Translations under genes and position numbers: made by a program
Notes under the pieces: generated by a model
Told to the model about the DNA's origin: nothing
What the model saw: only the letters and a program-made list of their open reading frames with translations
Database searches by the model: none
DNA from: DASQBT01 sp963782495
GTDB taxonomy: Bacteria; Pseudomonadota; Gammaproteobacteria; Burkholderiales; Thiobacillaceae
Direction: 5' to 3'
DNA: 64,000 nt
Assembly (NCBI GenBank): GCA_963782495.1
Contig: CAWAJU010000009.1
Coordinates: forward strand, 186,001 to 250,000
Shown here: in pieces, positions 8,789 to 16,857 of the stretch
Layout of the letters: every line of letters begins with the position of its first letter
Numbering within the stretch: the stretch's first letter is position 1

Positions 8789-9256
8789 ATGCCAACCTAC
8801 GTCCGTACCGACAAGTGCGACGGCTGCAAGGGTCAGGACAAGACTGCCTGCATGTACATTTGCCCGCACGACCTGATGAAGCTGGACAAAGACGGTTCAG
8901 AAACCGGTCACGCCATGCGCGCCTTCAACCAGGAACCCGAGCAGTGCTGGGAGTGTTATTCCTGCGTGAAGATCTGCCCGCAGCAAGCCATTGAGTGTCG
9001 CCACTATGCGGACATCGTGCCCTTGGGTGGTTCTGTCCAGCCTCTGCGCGGCACCGATTCCATCATGTGGACCATCAAGTTCCGCAACGGCACGCTGAAG
9101 CGCTTCAAGTTTCCGATCCGCACCACCCCCGAGGGTTCCATCGACCCGTACGGTGGCAAGCCCAACGCTGCAATGGCCAACATCAGCAAGTCCGGCTTCT
9201 TCGTCGAAAGTGGCGGCTACCGTGCAGGCAATCCTGCCGAGCTGATCCGCAAGTAA
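8789..9256 (+). CDS. aprB: APS reductase beta subunit
   Basis: AprB is the iron-sulfur subunit of dissimilatory adenylylsulfate reductase and passes electrons to or from the AprA flavin. The 155-residue protein has eight cluster cysteines in two ferredoxin-like sets: C10, C13, C21, C25 and C53, C56, C59, C63, matching two [4Fe-4S] centres. The C-terminal tail after residue 105 would wrap AprA. AAGGAG precedes the ATG at 8789. aprA starts 40 bases downstream. In this context the enzyme would oxidise sulfite and AMP to APS in the cytoplasm. Confidence 0.97.
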   Translation: MPTYVRTDKCDGCKGQDKTACMYICPHDLMKLDKDGSETGHAMRAFNQEPEQCWECYSCVKICPQQAIECRHYADIVPLGGSVQPLRGTDSIMWTIKFRNGTLKRFKFPIRTTPEGSIDPYGGKPNAAMANISKSGFFVESGGYRAGNPAELIRK

Positions 9257-9296
9257 TCACGCTATACGAAACAAGATATTGATTGGAGTAACTCAA

Positions 9297-11318
9297 ATGG
9301 CTGGTGAATTTGGAAATCCGGAAGTAATCGAAGAGGATCTGGACATCCTCCTGATCGGTGGTGGCATGGCATGCTGCGGCGCCGGTTACGAAATCATGCG
9401 CTGGGCTGAAGCCGCCAAGGTGGAAGCCGGTGTCGACCTCAAGATCAAACTCGTGGACAAGGCTGCCATGGACCGCTCTGGCGCCGTGGCGCAGGGTCTG
9501 TCCGCAATCAACACCTACATCGGCAGCGAACTGGATCCCGCAGACTACGCCCGCATGGTGTCCAACGACCTGATGGGCATCACCCGCGATGACCTGGCCT
9601 ACGATCTGGGCCGGCACGTGGACGAGTCCGTGCACCTGTTCGAAGAGTGGGGCCTGCCGATCTGGAAAACCGACGAAAACGGCGAGCGCCACGACGGTTC
9701 CAAAGGCCTGCCAGCGCTGAAAGATGGCGGTAAGCCCGTGCGTTCCGGCAAGTGGCAGATCATGATCAACGGCGAATCCTACAAGTGGATCGTGGCCGAA
9801 GCCGCCAAGAAGGCCTTGGGCATGGACCGCATCGAAGAGCGCATCTTCATCGTCAAGCTGGTCAACGACAAGAACGACCCCAACCGCATCGCTGGTGCCG
9901 TGGGCTTCTCCACCCGTGACCATAAAGTGATCGTGTACAAAGCCAAGGCCATTCTGCTGGCCGCCGGCGGCTGCGTGAACATCTTCCGTCCCCGTTCAGT
10001 GGGCGAAGGTACCGGCCGCGCCTGGTACCCGGTGTGGAACGCTGGCTCCACCTATGCCATGGCTGCCGAAGCCGGCTGCGAGCTGACCATGATGGAAAAC
10101 CGCTTCGTGCCCGCCCGCTTCAAGGACGGCTACGGCCCGGTTGGCGCCTGGTTCCTGCTGTTCAAGGCCCAGGCCACCAACTGCAACGGCGAAGTCTACA
10201 TGGTTAAGAACAAGGAACTGCTGAACGACTATCCTCCCTATGGCCAGGCTGCCGTTCCCGCTTCCTGTCTGCGCAACCATCTGATGCTGAAAGAGATGAA
10301 GGAAGGCCGCGGTCCCATCTATATGGACACCGTGACTGCCCTTGCCAAACTGCGCGAGACCCTCAGCCCTCGTGAAGTGAAGCACCTCGAAGCCGAAGCC
10401 TGGGAAGATTTCCTCGACATGTGTATCGGCCAGTGCGGCATCTGGGTTGGCGAGAACATCGAGCCGGAGAAGAAGAACTCCGAGCTGATGCCGACCGAGC
10501 CCTACCTTCTGGGTTCGCACTCCGGTTGCTGCGGCATCTGGGTGTCCGGCCCCGAAGATCTGGGCGCGCCTACTTCCGAAGACCACGCCGAAGCCGACAA
10601 GATCCCGGCTCACCTGCCCAAGGGCTGGAACTGGGGCTATCGTTCCATGACCACAGTCAAGGGCCTGTTCACTGCCGGTGACGGCGTGGGCGCCTCCGGC
10701 CACAAGTTTTCCTCCGGCTCCCATGCCGAGGGCCGCATGTGCGCCAAGTCCATGGTCAAGTACTGCATCGACAACAAGGACATGAAACCCGAGTTGGACA
10801 CGTCCATTGAGCAACTGGTGGAAGACATCTACCGCCCGGTGCGAACCTATATGGAATTCAAGGACTACAGCACCGCGATCGATATCAACCCCAACTACAT
10901 CACGCCCAAGATGCTGCAGTTCCGTTTGCAGAAGATCATGGACGAGTACGTTGCCGGCGTCGCCACCTACTACACCACCAACGACAAGATGCTGGCGGTG
11001 GCGGAAGAGAAGCTGGAAATGCTCAAGGAAGACGCCCTGAAGATGCGCGCCAAGGACCTGCACGAACTGTTGCGGGCCTGGGAGAACTACCATCGCATCC
11101 TGACTGCGGAAGCCCACATGAAGCACATCCAGTTCCGCGAAGAGAGCCGCTACCCCGGCTTCTACTACCGCATGGACAAGAACTTTGTCGATGAGGAAAA
11201 CTGGAAATGTTTCGTCAACTCCGTGTACGACAAGACCAGTCACAAGTGGAACGTGTTCAAGCGCCAGCATTACGACCTGGTTGACAAGTCCAAGCTGTTC
11301 AAGCCCGCCGCGCATTAA
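9297..11318 (+). CDS. aprA: APS reductase alpha subunit
   Basis: AprA is the FAD-containing catalytic subunit. The 673-residue protein belongs to the fumarate reductase flavoprotein superfamily: an N-terminal dinucleotide motif LLIGGGMACCGAG (about residues 18-30), an AMDRSGAVAQGLSAIN segment, the HSGCCGIWVSGPEDLG region, and the FAD-contacting SSGSHAEGR. The start at 9297 follows GGAG. A clear terminator lies 22 bases after the stop, so sat-aprB-aprA is probably one transcript. Neither aprM nor qmoABC, the usual membrane partners, is in the window, so the electron acceptor is unresolved. Confidence 0.97.
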   Translation: MAGEFGNPEVIEEDLDILLIGGGMACCGAGYEIMRWAEAAKVEAGVDLKIKLVDKAAMDRSGAVAQGLSAINTYIGSELDPADYARMVSNDLMGITRDDLAYDLGRHVDESVHLFEEWGLPIWKTDENGERHDGSKGLPALKDGGKPVRSGKWQIMINGESYKWIVAEAAKKALGMDRIEERIFIVKLVNDKNDPNRIAGAVGFSTRDHKVIVYKAKAILLAAGGCVNIFRPRSVGEGTGRAWYPVWNAGSTYAMAAEAGCELTMMENRFVPARFKDGYGPVGAWFLLFKAQATNCNGEVYMVKNKELLNDYPPYGQAAVPASCLRNHLMLKEMKEGRGPIYMDTVTALAKLRETLSPREVKHLEAEAWEDFLDMCIGQCGIWVGENIEPEKKNSELMPTEPYLLGSHSGCCGIWVSGPEDLGAPTSEDHAEADKIPAHLPKGWNWGYRSMTTVKGLFTAGDGVGASGHKFSSGSHAEGRMCAKSMVKYCIDNKDMKPELDTSIEQLVEDIYRPVRTYMEFKDYSTAIDINPNYITPKMLQFRLQKIMDEYVAGVATYYTTNDKMLAVAEEKLEMLKEDALKMRAKDLHELLRAWENYHRILTAEAHMKHIQFREESRYPGFYYRMDKNFVDEENWKCFVNSVYDKTSHKWNVFKRQHYDLVDKSKLFKPAAH

Positions 11319-11340
11319 ACTGCGTTAAGGCTTAAAATAG

Positions 11341-11373
11341 AACCGGGCGTCGCAAGGCGCCCGGTTTTTCTTT
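11341..11373 (+). terminator. Rho-independent terminator after aprA
   Basis: AACCGGGCG (11341-11349) pairs with CGCCCGGTT (11358-11366) across an 8-base loop and is followed by TTTCTTT. This is a classic intrinsic terminator separating sat-aprBA from the next genes. Confidence 0.9.
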
Positions 11374-11404
11374 GCGTTGTTAAGGTAACGTTGGGGTGAA
11401 GGTC

Positions 11405-12337
11405 ATGAGTGAGTTCAAGGTGGAAATCGGCGACGCGCCGTTTGCGAAGAGCCCGGTCACGCCGGAAATGGTCGAGGGCGACAAGGTCATCCAGTTCCAG
11501 TGCCGTAAGGGCATAGCGTGTTGGAACGCCTGTTGCAGCAACATCGACATCATCCTCACTCCTTATGACATCATCCGCCTGAAGCAGCACTTGGGGATCA
11601 GTTCCACCGAGTTTCTGCAGAAGTACACCTTCCCCTTCGAGTTCTCCCCCAACGACATCGCCGGGGTCAAGTTCAAGCCCGTAGAGGGCGGTACCGCATG
11701 CCAGTTCATGCGCCCCGAAGGCTGCAATGTCTACTCAGACCGTCCCACGGCCTGCCGCTACTATCCGGTCGCCCTGCTGTCCATGCGGCGCCAGGACGAA
11801 TCCGTCGACCGTGCCGTCTACGCCATGGTCAAGGAAGATCATTGCAAGGGCCACTTCGAGCCTGTCAGCCAGACGGTCGACGAATACCGCAAGGATCAGG
11901 GCATCGAGGAATATGACGAATACGGCCGTGCCTGGCGGCAGCTGGTGCTGAAAAAGAAATCCGCGGGCCCCACGGTGGGCAATGCCTCGCAGCGCAGCCT
12001 GCAATTGTTCTTCATGGCCTGCTATGACGTCGACCAGTTCCGCAGCTTTGTGACTTCTCCCTCGTTCGATGACGTGTATGAGGTCGCCGAGGAGGACAAG
12101 GCCAAGTGGATCGACGACCTTGAATTGATGAACTTCGGCTTCCGCCTGGTTCGCCAGGTCCTGTTCAACGAACTCACCATCCCGTTTCGCGCCGATGCCA
12201 TGGAACGACGCCTGGCGCGGAAGAAGGAGCGGGAAGAAATTCTGGACAAGATCGTGGAAAAACTGCCCACCGAGGAATTCGTCAAGCCGCTGCCGGAAGA
12301 CGCGATTTACGACAAATACAAGATGGGCGATTCCTGA
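11405..12337 (+). CDS. YkgJ-type cysteine-cluster protein
   Basis: This 310-residue soluble protein has the zinc- or iron-chelating UPF0153/YkgJ motif: a Cys-rich CRKGIACWNACCSNID near residues 33-48 followed by a CQFMRPEGC...CRYYP set around 98-118. No catalytic activity is established for the family. It lies directly downstream of the aprA terminator and upstream of the AAA+/VWA pair, so a maturation or cofactor role for the sulfur pathway is plausible but only inferred. The ATG at 11405 is preferred to a GTG three codons earlier. The C-terminal region is charged and helical (EREEILDKIVEKL). Confidence 0.8.
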   Translation: MSEFKVEIGDAPFAKSPVTPEMVEGDKVIQFQCRKGIACWNACCSNIDIILTPYDIIRLKQHLGISSTEFLQKYTFPFEFSPNDIAGVKFKPVEGGTACQFMRPEGCNVYSDRPTACRYYPVALLSMRRQDESVDRAVYAMVKEDHCKGHFEPVSQTVDEYRKDQGIEEYDEYGRAWRQLVLKKKSAGPTVGNASQRSLQLFFMACYDVDQFRSFVTSPSFDDVYEVAEEDKAKWIDDLELMNFGFRLVRQVLFNELTIPFRADAMERRLARKKEREEILDKIVEKLPTEEFVKPLPEDAIYDKYKMGDS

Positions 12338-12345
12338 CAAGCAAA

Positions 12346-12795
12346 ATGGTGCGAAGCTTATTCTTGCTCTTATGCTTGGCAGGTCTGTCGGCCCATGCAG
12401 AGCAGCTGTATAAATGCGTCGATGCGGGAAAGCACGTAACCTATTCCAATCTGCCGTGCAGCAGGTTTCCGGGCCTGAAGGAAACCAAGACCATCGAGGC
12501 CGAGCCGCCGCCCCCTGAACCGGCACGCACTAAGTCCAGAGAAGGCGCGGCGACGCTCGAGTCCGAATCCCGGGCGGAAAAGAAAACCGCGCGCGAACGG
12601 GCGGATGCCAAGCATGTGATGAAAGTCGAGCGGGCCGAAAAGACCAAGTGCGACAAGCTATCGGAACAGATTAGTCAGGTCATGGACAAGATGGACGCAG
12701 CCCGCCACAAGGGATATACGGCCAAGCAGGAAGCCGAGTGGAAGCAGAAGATAGAGGAATTGAGCGCCAAGAAGAATCGCCTGAACTGTTTCTGA
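12346..12795 (+). CDS. DUF4124-domain exported protein
   Basis: A 149-residue protein with an N-terminal signal peptide (cleavage likely after AHA, residues 16-18) and the DUF4124 signature YKCVDAGKHVTYSNLPC at 22-38. The rest is a proline patch, then a charged helical region that could form a coiled coil. Function of the family is unknown; members are periplasmic. It sits eight bases after the YkgJ-type gene, suggesting co-transcription. Confidence 0.8.
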   Translation: MVRSLFLLLCLAGLSAHAEQLYKCVDAGKHVTYSNLPCSRFPGLKETKTIEAEPPPPEPARTKSREGAATLESESRAEKKTARERADAKHVMKVERAEKTKCDKLSEQISQVMDKMDAARHKGYTAKQEAEWKQKIEELSAKKNRLNCF

Positions 12796-12823
12796 GCCAC
12801 CCCGGATCATCATAAGAACAAAC

Positions 12824-13633
12824 ATGAACATCCACGTCGACACCAACCTCTACCGCGTTGCGCGCGAGCCCTATTACGAGCCGGTCGCCAACGAAATCGG
12901 CCTGTTCGAGGCGGCCTACGCCAGCAAGGTCCCGGTTCTGCTCAAGGGCCCCACGGGATGCGGCAAGACCCGTTTCATGGAATACATGGCCTGGCAACTC
13001 AATCGTCCGCTCGTCACTGTATCCTGCCATGACGATCTGACCGCGTCCGACCTGGTTGGCCGTTATCTGGTCAAGGGCGGCGAAACCACCTGGGTGGACG
13101 GCCCCCTGGCTCGCGCGGTACGCTCGGGCGCAATATGCTACCTTGACGAGATCGTCGAAGCGCGCAAGGACACCATGGTCGTGATCCATCCCCTGGCTGA
13201 CGACCGCCGCCTGCTGCCGATGGAAAAGCTTGGCACAACCTTGACTGCGGGGCCGGAATTCTGCCTTGCCATTTCCTACAATCCTGGCTACCAGAGCGTG
13301 CTCAAGGAGCTTAAGCAATCTACTCGGCAACGCTTCATCGCCATCGAGTTCAGCTATCCGCAGGCCGAACTGGAGCGCCGAGTCGTGATCAAGGAAACCG
13401 GCGTTGCGCAGGACGTCGCCGACAAGCTGATCAAGCTGGCTGAAATGACCCGCAATCTCAAGGGCAACGGCCTGGAAGAAGGCGCCTCCACCCGCCTGCT
13501 GGTTCATGCCGGCAAGCTGATCGCCCAAGGCGTAGGACCCCGCGCCGCCTGCCAGGGCGCCATTTCGCAGGCCCTGACCGACGACAGCGACATGGTGCAT
13601 GCGGTCAATGAACTGATCGCGGCCATGTTCTGA
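12824..13633 (+). CDS. CbbQ/NorQ-type MoxR AAA+ ATPase
   Basis: A 269-residue AAA+ ATPase of the MoxR group with Walker A GPTGCGKT (42-49), Walker B CYLDE (105-109), the sensor region ISYNPGYQS and a C-terminal lid. Overall it matches CbbQ closely, including TASDLVGRYL and QSTRQRF. CbbQ with CbbO remodels inhibited Rubisco; the NorQ/NorD pair serves nitric oxide reductase. No Rubisco or Nor genes lie in the window, and the gene is instead linked to sat-aprBA, so its client may differ. The partner VWA gene follows after a 90-residue gene. Confidence 0.88.
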   Translation: MNIHVDTNLYRVAREPYYEPVANEIGLFEAAYASKVPVLLKGPTGCGKTRFMEYMAWQLNRPLVTVSCHDDLTASDLVGRYLVKGGETTWVDGPLARAVRSGAICYLDEIVEARKDTMVVIHPLADDRRLLPMEKLGTTLTAGPEFCLAISYNPGYQSVLKELKQSTRQRFIAIEFSYPQAELERRVVIKETGVAQDVADKLIKLAEMTRNLKGNGLEEGASTRLLVHAGKLIAQGVGPRAACQGAISQALTDDSDMVHAVNELIAAMF

Positions 13634-13667
13634 GTCTCTCCCAACGCCTGGTTCTTACATTGTCACC

Positions 13668-13940
13668 ATGCCTGGTCTATGCATTTCCATCGGTCATTTC
13701 TACAGCAATGGCGCGTATGGCCGCAGTTGGGGCGTGCGCATGGTCACGGCCTGCACCATCGACCCGGATAGCGGCGAGGAAATGATTGTGTTCAAGGGCG
13801 TCGCAGGCTCCGCGCGTCGGCACAACGGCAGCCTGTTGCTTGCAGAATTCCTGCGCTGGGTCAAATACGAAGTCGTGCTCAAGGAAAACGACTGGATCCG
13901 CGTGGATCCGGCCGCCGTCGCGCCGTCAACGACTGTCTGA
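13668..13940 (+). CDS. Small conserved-looking protein between AAA+ and VWA genes
   Basis: A 90-residue soluble protein (MPGLCISIGHFYSNGAYGRS at the N-terminus) with no signal peptide or membrane segment. It has well-formed codon use and sits 34 bases after the AAA+ gene and 4 bases before the VWA gene, so it is probably part of the same unit. I do not recognise a family. It could be an adaptor of the AAA+/VWA machine; this is inference from position only. Confidence 0.6.
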   Translation: MPGLCISIGHFYSNGAYGRSWGVRMVTACTIDPDSGEEMIVFKGVAGSARRHNGSLLLAEFLRWVKYEVVLKENDWIRVDPAAVAPSTTV

Positions 13941-13944
13941 ATTC

Positions 13945-16062
13945 ATGGCGGCGAAGCCCCTCACCACCGAGCAGATTGCCCAACTATTGGAGTCCTGGTT
14001 GGATGTGGAATTCAGCTTCCACAAGGTTGATGGCTTGGCCGCCACCATCGCCAAGGAAGATCGCGAGGTGCAGGATTTCGTCCTGGGCTGGGTACGACGC
14101 ATCGCCACCACCAATATCCAGGTCAGCTATGAATTCGCCCAGCGCGCGGTCGCCGCGCTCGACCAATTCGACCGCCGCGTGATCGAATCCTGGGCCTTGC
14201 ACGCCACCGACAGCTTCGACCGCAGCGGGCTGGCAGCAGCGCTCAAGGTGATCCGTGAAGTGGAAAACTTCGAGGCCTTGCGTCACCGGCGCGTCAATGG
14301 CGTCCATCTGGAAGAGCATCAGACCGTGCTGCTCAATTTTATTCATGGCCTGTCCGGCCGGCAGCTCACGCTGCGGCCAGGCGACGGCGCATACACCGAC
14401 AGCGAAACGCTCTTTCTGCCCACCGTACTCGCCCAACTTGGCAGTGCGGAAGAAAATTTTATTCTGACAAAAGCCCTGGTCGCGCTGATGTGGGCGCAAA
14501 CCCGATTCGGCAGCTTTCGACCGGACTTTTCCCTGTTCGAGCGGTATCCCGACCCGGTTCAGGCCGGCGCGGCCTATCGCGCCCTCGAAACCATGCGCCT
14601 TGAGAGCCGACTGGCTGACGAACTGCCGGGGCTGTACCGTGATCTGCAATTGCTGAAACAGAAGTACCCGCCGGCCGAACTGCCGGCAGGCTGGCAAGCC
14701 TTGCACGACAACCTGGCCCGCCCACACGCCACGGTTGCAGACACCCTGGCCCTGCTCGATCAGGCTTACACCCTGGCGCCTGTCCCTGCGTCCTCGTTTC
14801 ATCCCGAGTTGCGAATCGACGCCGTGCAGGCCTGTCTTGCGGCGCGCAAGGAGCGGGAAAAAATCCTGCTTCGGGTCAAGCTGGCGGAGCTGGCAGACGA
14901 AGTGCGCAAACATCATCCAACCGCGGAGAATCCCGAGCGTCCCCAATTTGAACTGAATGAACCGGAAGTGGACAAGCCCTTCACCCGGGGCATGGAGCTT
15001 TCCCTCGACGGTTTGCCCATCGCCCCGCCGGATGACGTGAAACAACTTCTTACCTCCATCCAGCTCGACTGGGGCGAAATACCCGCCGAGTTTCTCGTTG
15101 CAGCCGGCGACGGCGAATACGATCCGGCCCTCTATACCAAGGAGGAAAAGGATCCGGACGAAGTCTGGCAAGGCACCTACCACGAGGAGGGCGCTTTCCT
15201 GTATCACGAATGGGATCATGGCCGCCAGCACTACCGCAAGAACTGGTGCGTGCTGCGCGAAAAACCGGTGCGGCCGGTATACGACGATTTTGTCGCGAGC
15301 ACGCGGCGCAAGTACACCGGATTGCTCAAGCATCTGCGCCGCACCTTCGAAGTCATGCGCGACGAAAACCGGCTGGAAAAGCGTCAGTCGCAAGGCGAGG
15401 AAGTGGACATCGACGCCCTGGTCGAAGCTCTGGCCGACGCGCACGACGGCTCCGAAATGAGCGACCGCCTGCTCATGCACATGCATCGCGCAGAACGCAA
15501 TATCGCGGTCATGTTCATGGTCGACATGAGCGGCTCGACCAAGGGCTGGATCAACGAAGCCGAACGCGAATCGCTGGTGTTGCTGTGCGAGACCCTGGAG
15601 ACCCTGGGCGACCGCTATGCCATTTACGGGTTCTCCGGCACCACCCGCAAGCGCTGCGAAATCTTCCGGGTGAAAACGTTTGACGAGCCCTACAACGATG
15701 AGGCCCGCGCCCGCATTGCCGGCATCAGCCCGCAGGAATACACGCGCATGGGCGTGGCGATTCGCCACCTCTCCAAGCTGCTCAATGAAGTCGATGCCAA
15801 GACCAAGCTGCTTATTACCCTGTCCGATGGCAAGCCAGATGACTATTTCGACATCTATCGTGGCCAGTACGGCATCGAGGATACGCGCCAGGCCTTGTTC
15901 GAAGCACGCCGCACCGGTATCCACCCGTTCTGCATCACCATCGACAAAGAGGCCAAGGACTACCTGCCCTACATGTACGGCCACGCCAATTTCGTGGAGA
16001 TAGACGAGGTCAGGAAGCTGCCGCTGAAAGTGGCGGATATTTATCGCCGGCTTACGAGCTAG
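13945..16062 (+). CDS. CbbO/NorD-type VWA-domain protein
   Basis: A 705-residue protein with a long helical N-terminal part and a C-terminal von Willebrand A domain. The MIDAS motif is complete: D527-M-S-G-S, followed by a downstream Thr and a TLSDGKPDDY acidic loop. In the CbbQO and NorQD systems this subunit links the AAA+ ring to the client protein through the VWA domain. The ATG at 13945 follows the preceding stop by four bases; a longer frame back to 13786 runs over the upstream gene and was not used. A perfect 18-bp hairpin follows. The client is unknown. Confidence 0.88.
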   Translation: MAAKPLTTEQIAQLLESWLDVEFSFHKVDGLAATIAKEDREVQDFVLGWVRRIATTNIQVSYEFAQRAVAALDQFDRRVIESWALHATDSFDRSGLAAALKVIREVENFEALRHRRVNGVHLEEHQTVLLNFIHGLSGRQLTLRPGDGAYTDSETLFLPTVLAQLGSAEENFILTKALVALMWAQTRFGSFRPDFSLFERYPDPVQAGAAYRALETMRLESRLADELPGLYRDLQLLKQKYPPAELPAGWQALHDNLARPHATVADTLALLDQAYTLAPVPASSFHPELRIDAVQACLAARKEREKILLRVKLAELADEVRKHHPTAENPERPQFELNEPEVDKPFTRGMELSLDGLPIAPPDDVKQLLTSIQLDWGEIPAEFLVAAGDGEYDPALYTKEEKDPDEVWQGTYHEEGAFLYHEWDHGRQHYRKNWCVLREKPVRPVYDDFVASTRRKYTGLLKHLRRTFEVMRDENRLEKRQSQGEEVDIDALVEALADAHDGSEMSDRLLMHMHRAERNIAVMFMVDMSGSTKGWINEAERESLVLLCETLETLGDRYAIYGFSGTTRKRCEIFRVKTFDEPYNDEARARIAGISPQEYTRMGVAIRHLSKLLNEVDAKTKLLITLSDGKPDDYFDIYRGQYGIEDTRQALFEARRTGIHPFCITIDKEAKDYLPYMYGHANFVEIDEVRKLPLKVADIYRRLTS

Positions 16063-16133
16063 GCTTTTGCCTTGCGGGAGACTGGCCCCGCAACTCGCGA
16101 CATTGCAGCTTTCCCGGGTGAGAGAGGGAGTTA

Positions 16134-16173
16134 CAACAAGACAAACGGGGCACACGCCCCGTTTGTCTTGTTG
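16134..16173. terminator. 18-bp perfect hairpin after the VWA gene
   Basis: The arms 16134-16151 and 16156-16173 are exact reverse complements (CAACAAGACAAACGGGGC and its complement) around an ACAC loop. It probably marks the end of the cluster. It lacks a long T-tract but has T-rich arms. Confidence 0.7.
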
Positions 16174-16272
16174 CGCCCCGCCTACCGCTGGGGCTGTCTC
16201 TACGGTGAGGCTTGCTTGCGGAGCAAAGGGCCGCCAGACTGTATTGCGCTTGCGATGCAAGAAGGAGCTGCC

Positions 16273-16594
16273 ATGAAAGACGCCACTTTGTCCCCCTTGT
16301 GTAGATAGCGAACTGCGCGCAGCGGCCGAATCGGTTTTGAAGGAAGGTGAAACCCTGTCTGGTTTTGTGCTGGAAGCGGTGCGTTTGAATATCGAACGCC
16401 GCGAGGCCCAGCGAAAGTTCATTGCGCGCGGAATAGCTGCCCGTGAAGAAGCCAGACAGTCCGGTCACTATGTTTCGTCAAATGAGATGCTCAAACGCTT
16501 GGACAAGTCGCTGGCGAAAGCACGTGCCAAACATGGAGTCCGCAGCCGTCGAGTTATCGAGTTCGATTTGCGCCTTCGGCAGCGGAGGACTTAG
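16273..16594 (+). pseudogene. Frameshifted antitoxin remnant (YlcI/YnfO-like)
   Basis: From ATG 16273 (GGAG upstream) the first frame gives MKDATLSP and stops at 16306-16308. One base out of frame, starting at 16301, the text continues as VDSELRAAAESVLKEGETLS and runs through SGHYVSSNEMLKRLDKSL to 16594. Removing one C from the CCCCC run at 16292-16296 would join the two. The rejoined protein resembles small ParD/YlcI-type antitoxins that accompany ParE toxins. The broken toxin follows, so the module looks inactive. A downstream restart at 16337 is possible. Confidence 0.75.
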
Positions 16595-16847
16595 ATCGGC
16601 TCCCTGATCTTCCGGCTGAACAGGACCTGGATGCAGCAGAGCGGTCGCGTGAAGCAATAGGCAAGGCGATCGAGGTTTTGCAAACCTTTCCATTTGGTTG
16701 CCGCAAGGCCGCTCCGGAGAGTCCCTTCCTTCGGGAATTGGTGATCAGTTTCGGCGGCCACGGCTGTGTTGCGCTGTTTGAAGTTGAAGATACCAAGACA
16801 GTAACCTCCTGGCCGTGCGGCACCAGCGTGAAGACGACTACTATTAA
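16549..16847 (+). pseudogene. Frameshifted ParE-like toxin remnant
   Basis: One frame reads YRVRFAPSAAEDLDRL from 16555 and continues through FPFGCRKAAPES to VEDTKTVT near 16806. The expected C-terminal end LAVRHQREDDYY lies one base out of frame at 16809-16844 and ends at TAA 16845-16847. So there is a single-base indel near 16807. No good start codon is visible for the first part. The order antitoxin then toxin fits a ParDE-type module. obgE ends 11 bases further on the opposite strand. Confidence 0.75.
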
Positions 16848-16857
16848 CACTGACGGG

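Noticed and set aside
9996..11315. Long antisense frame over aprA, and similar frames over the VWA gene (13984-16422) and nrdA (49258-51243)
   Set aside because: These mirror the high third-position GC of the real genes; their translations are rich in His, Val, Gly and Leu with no domain.
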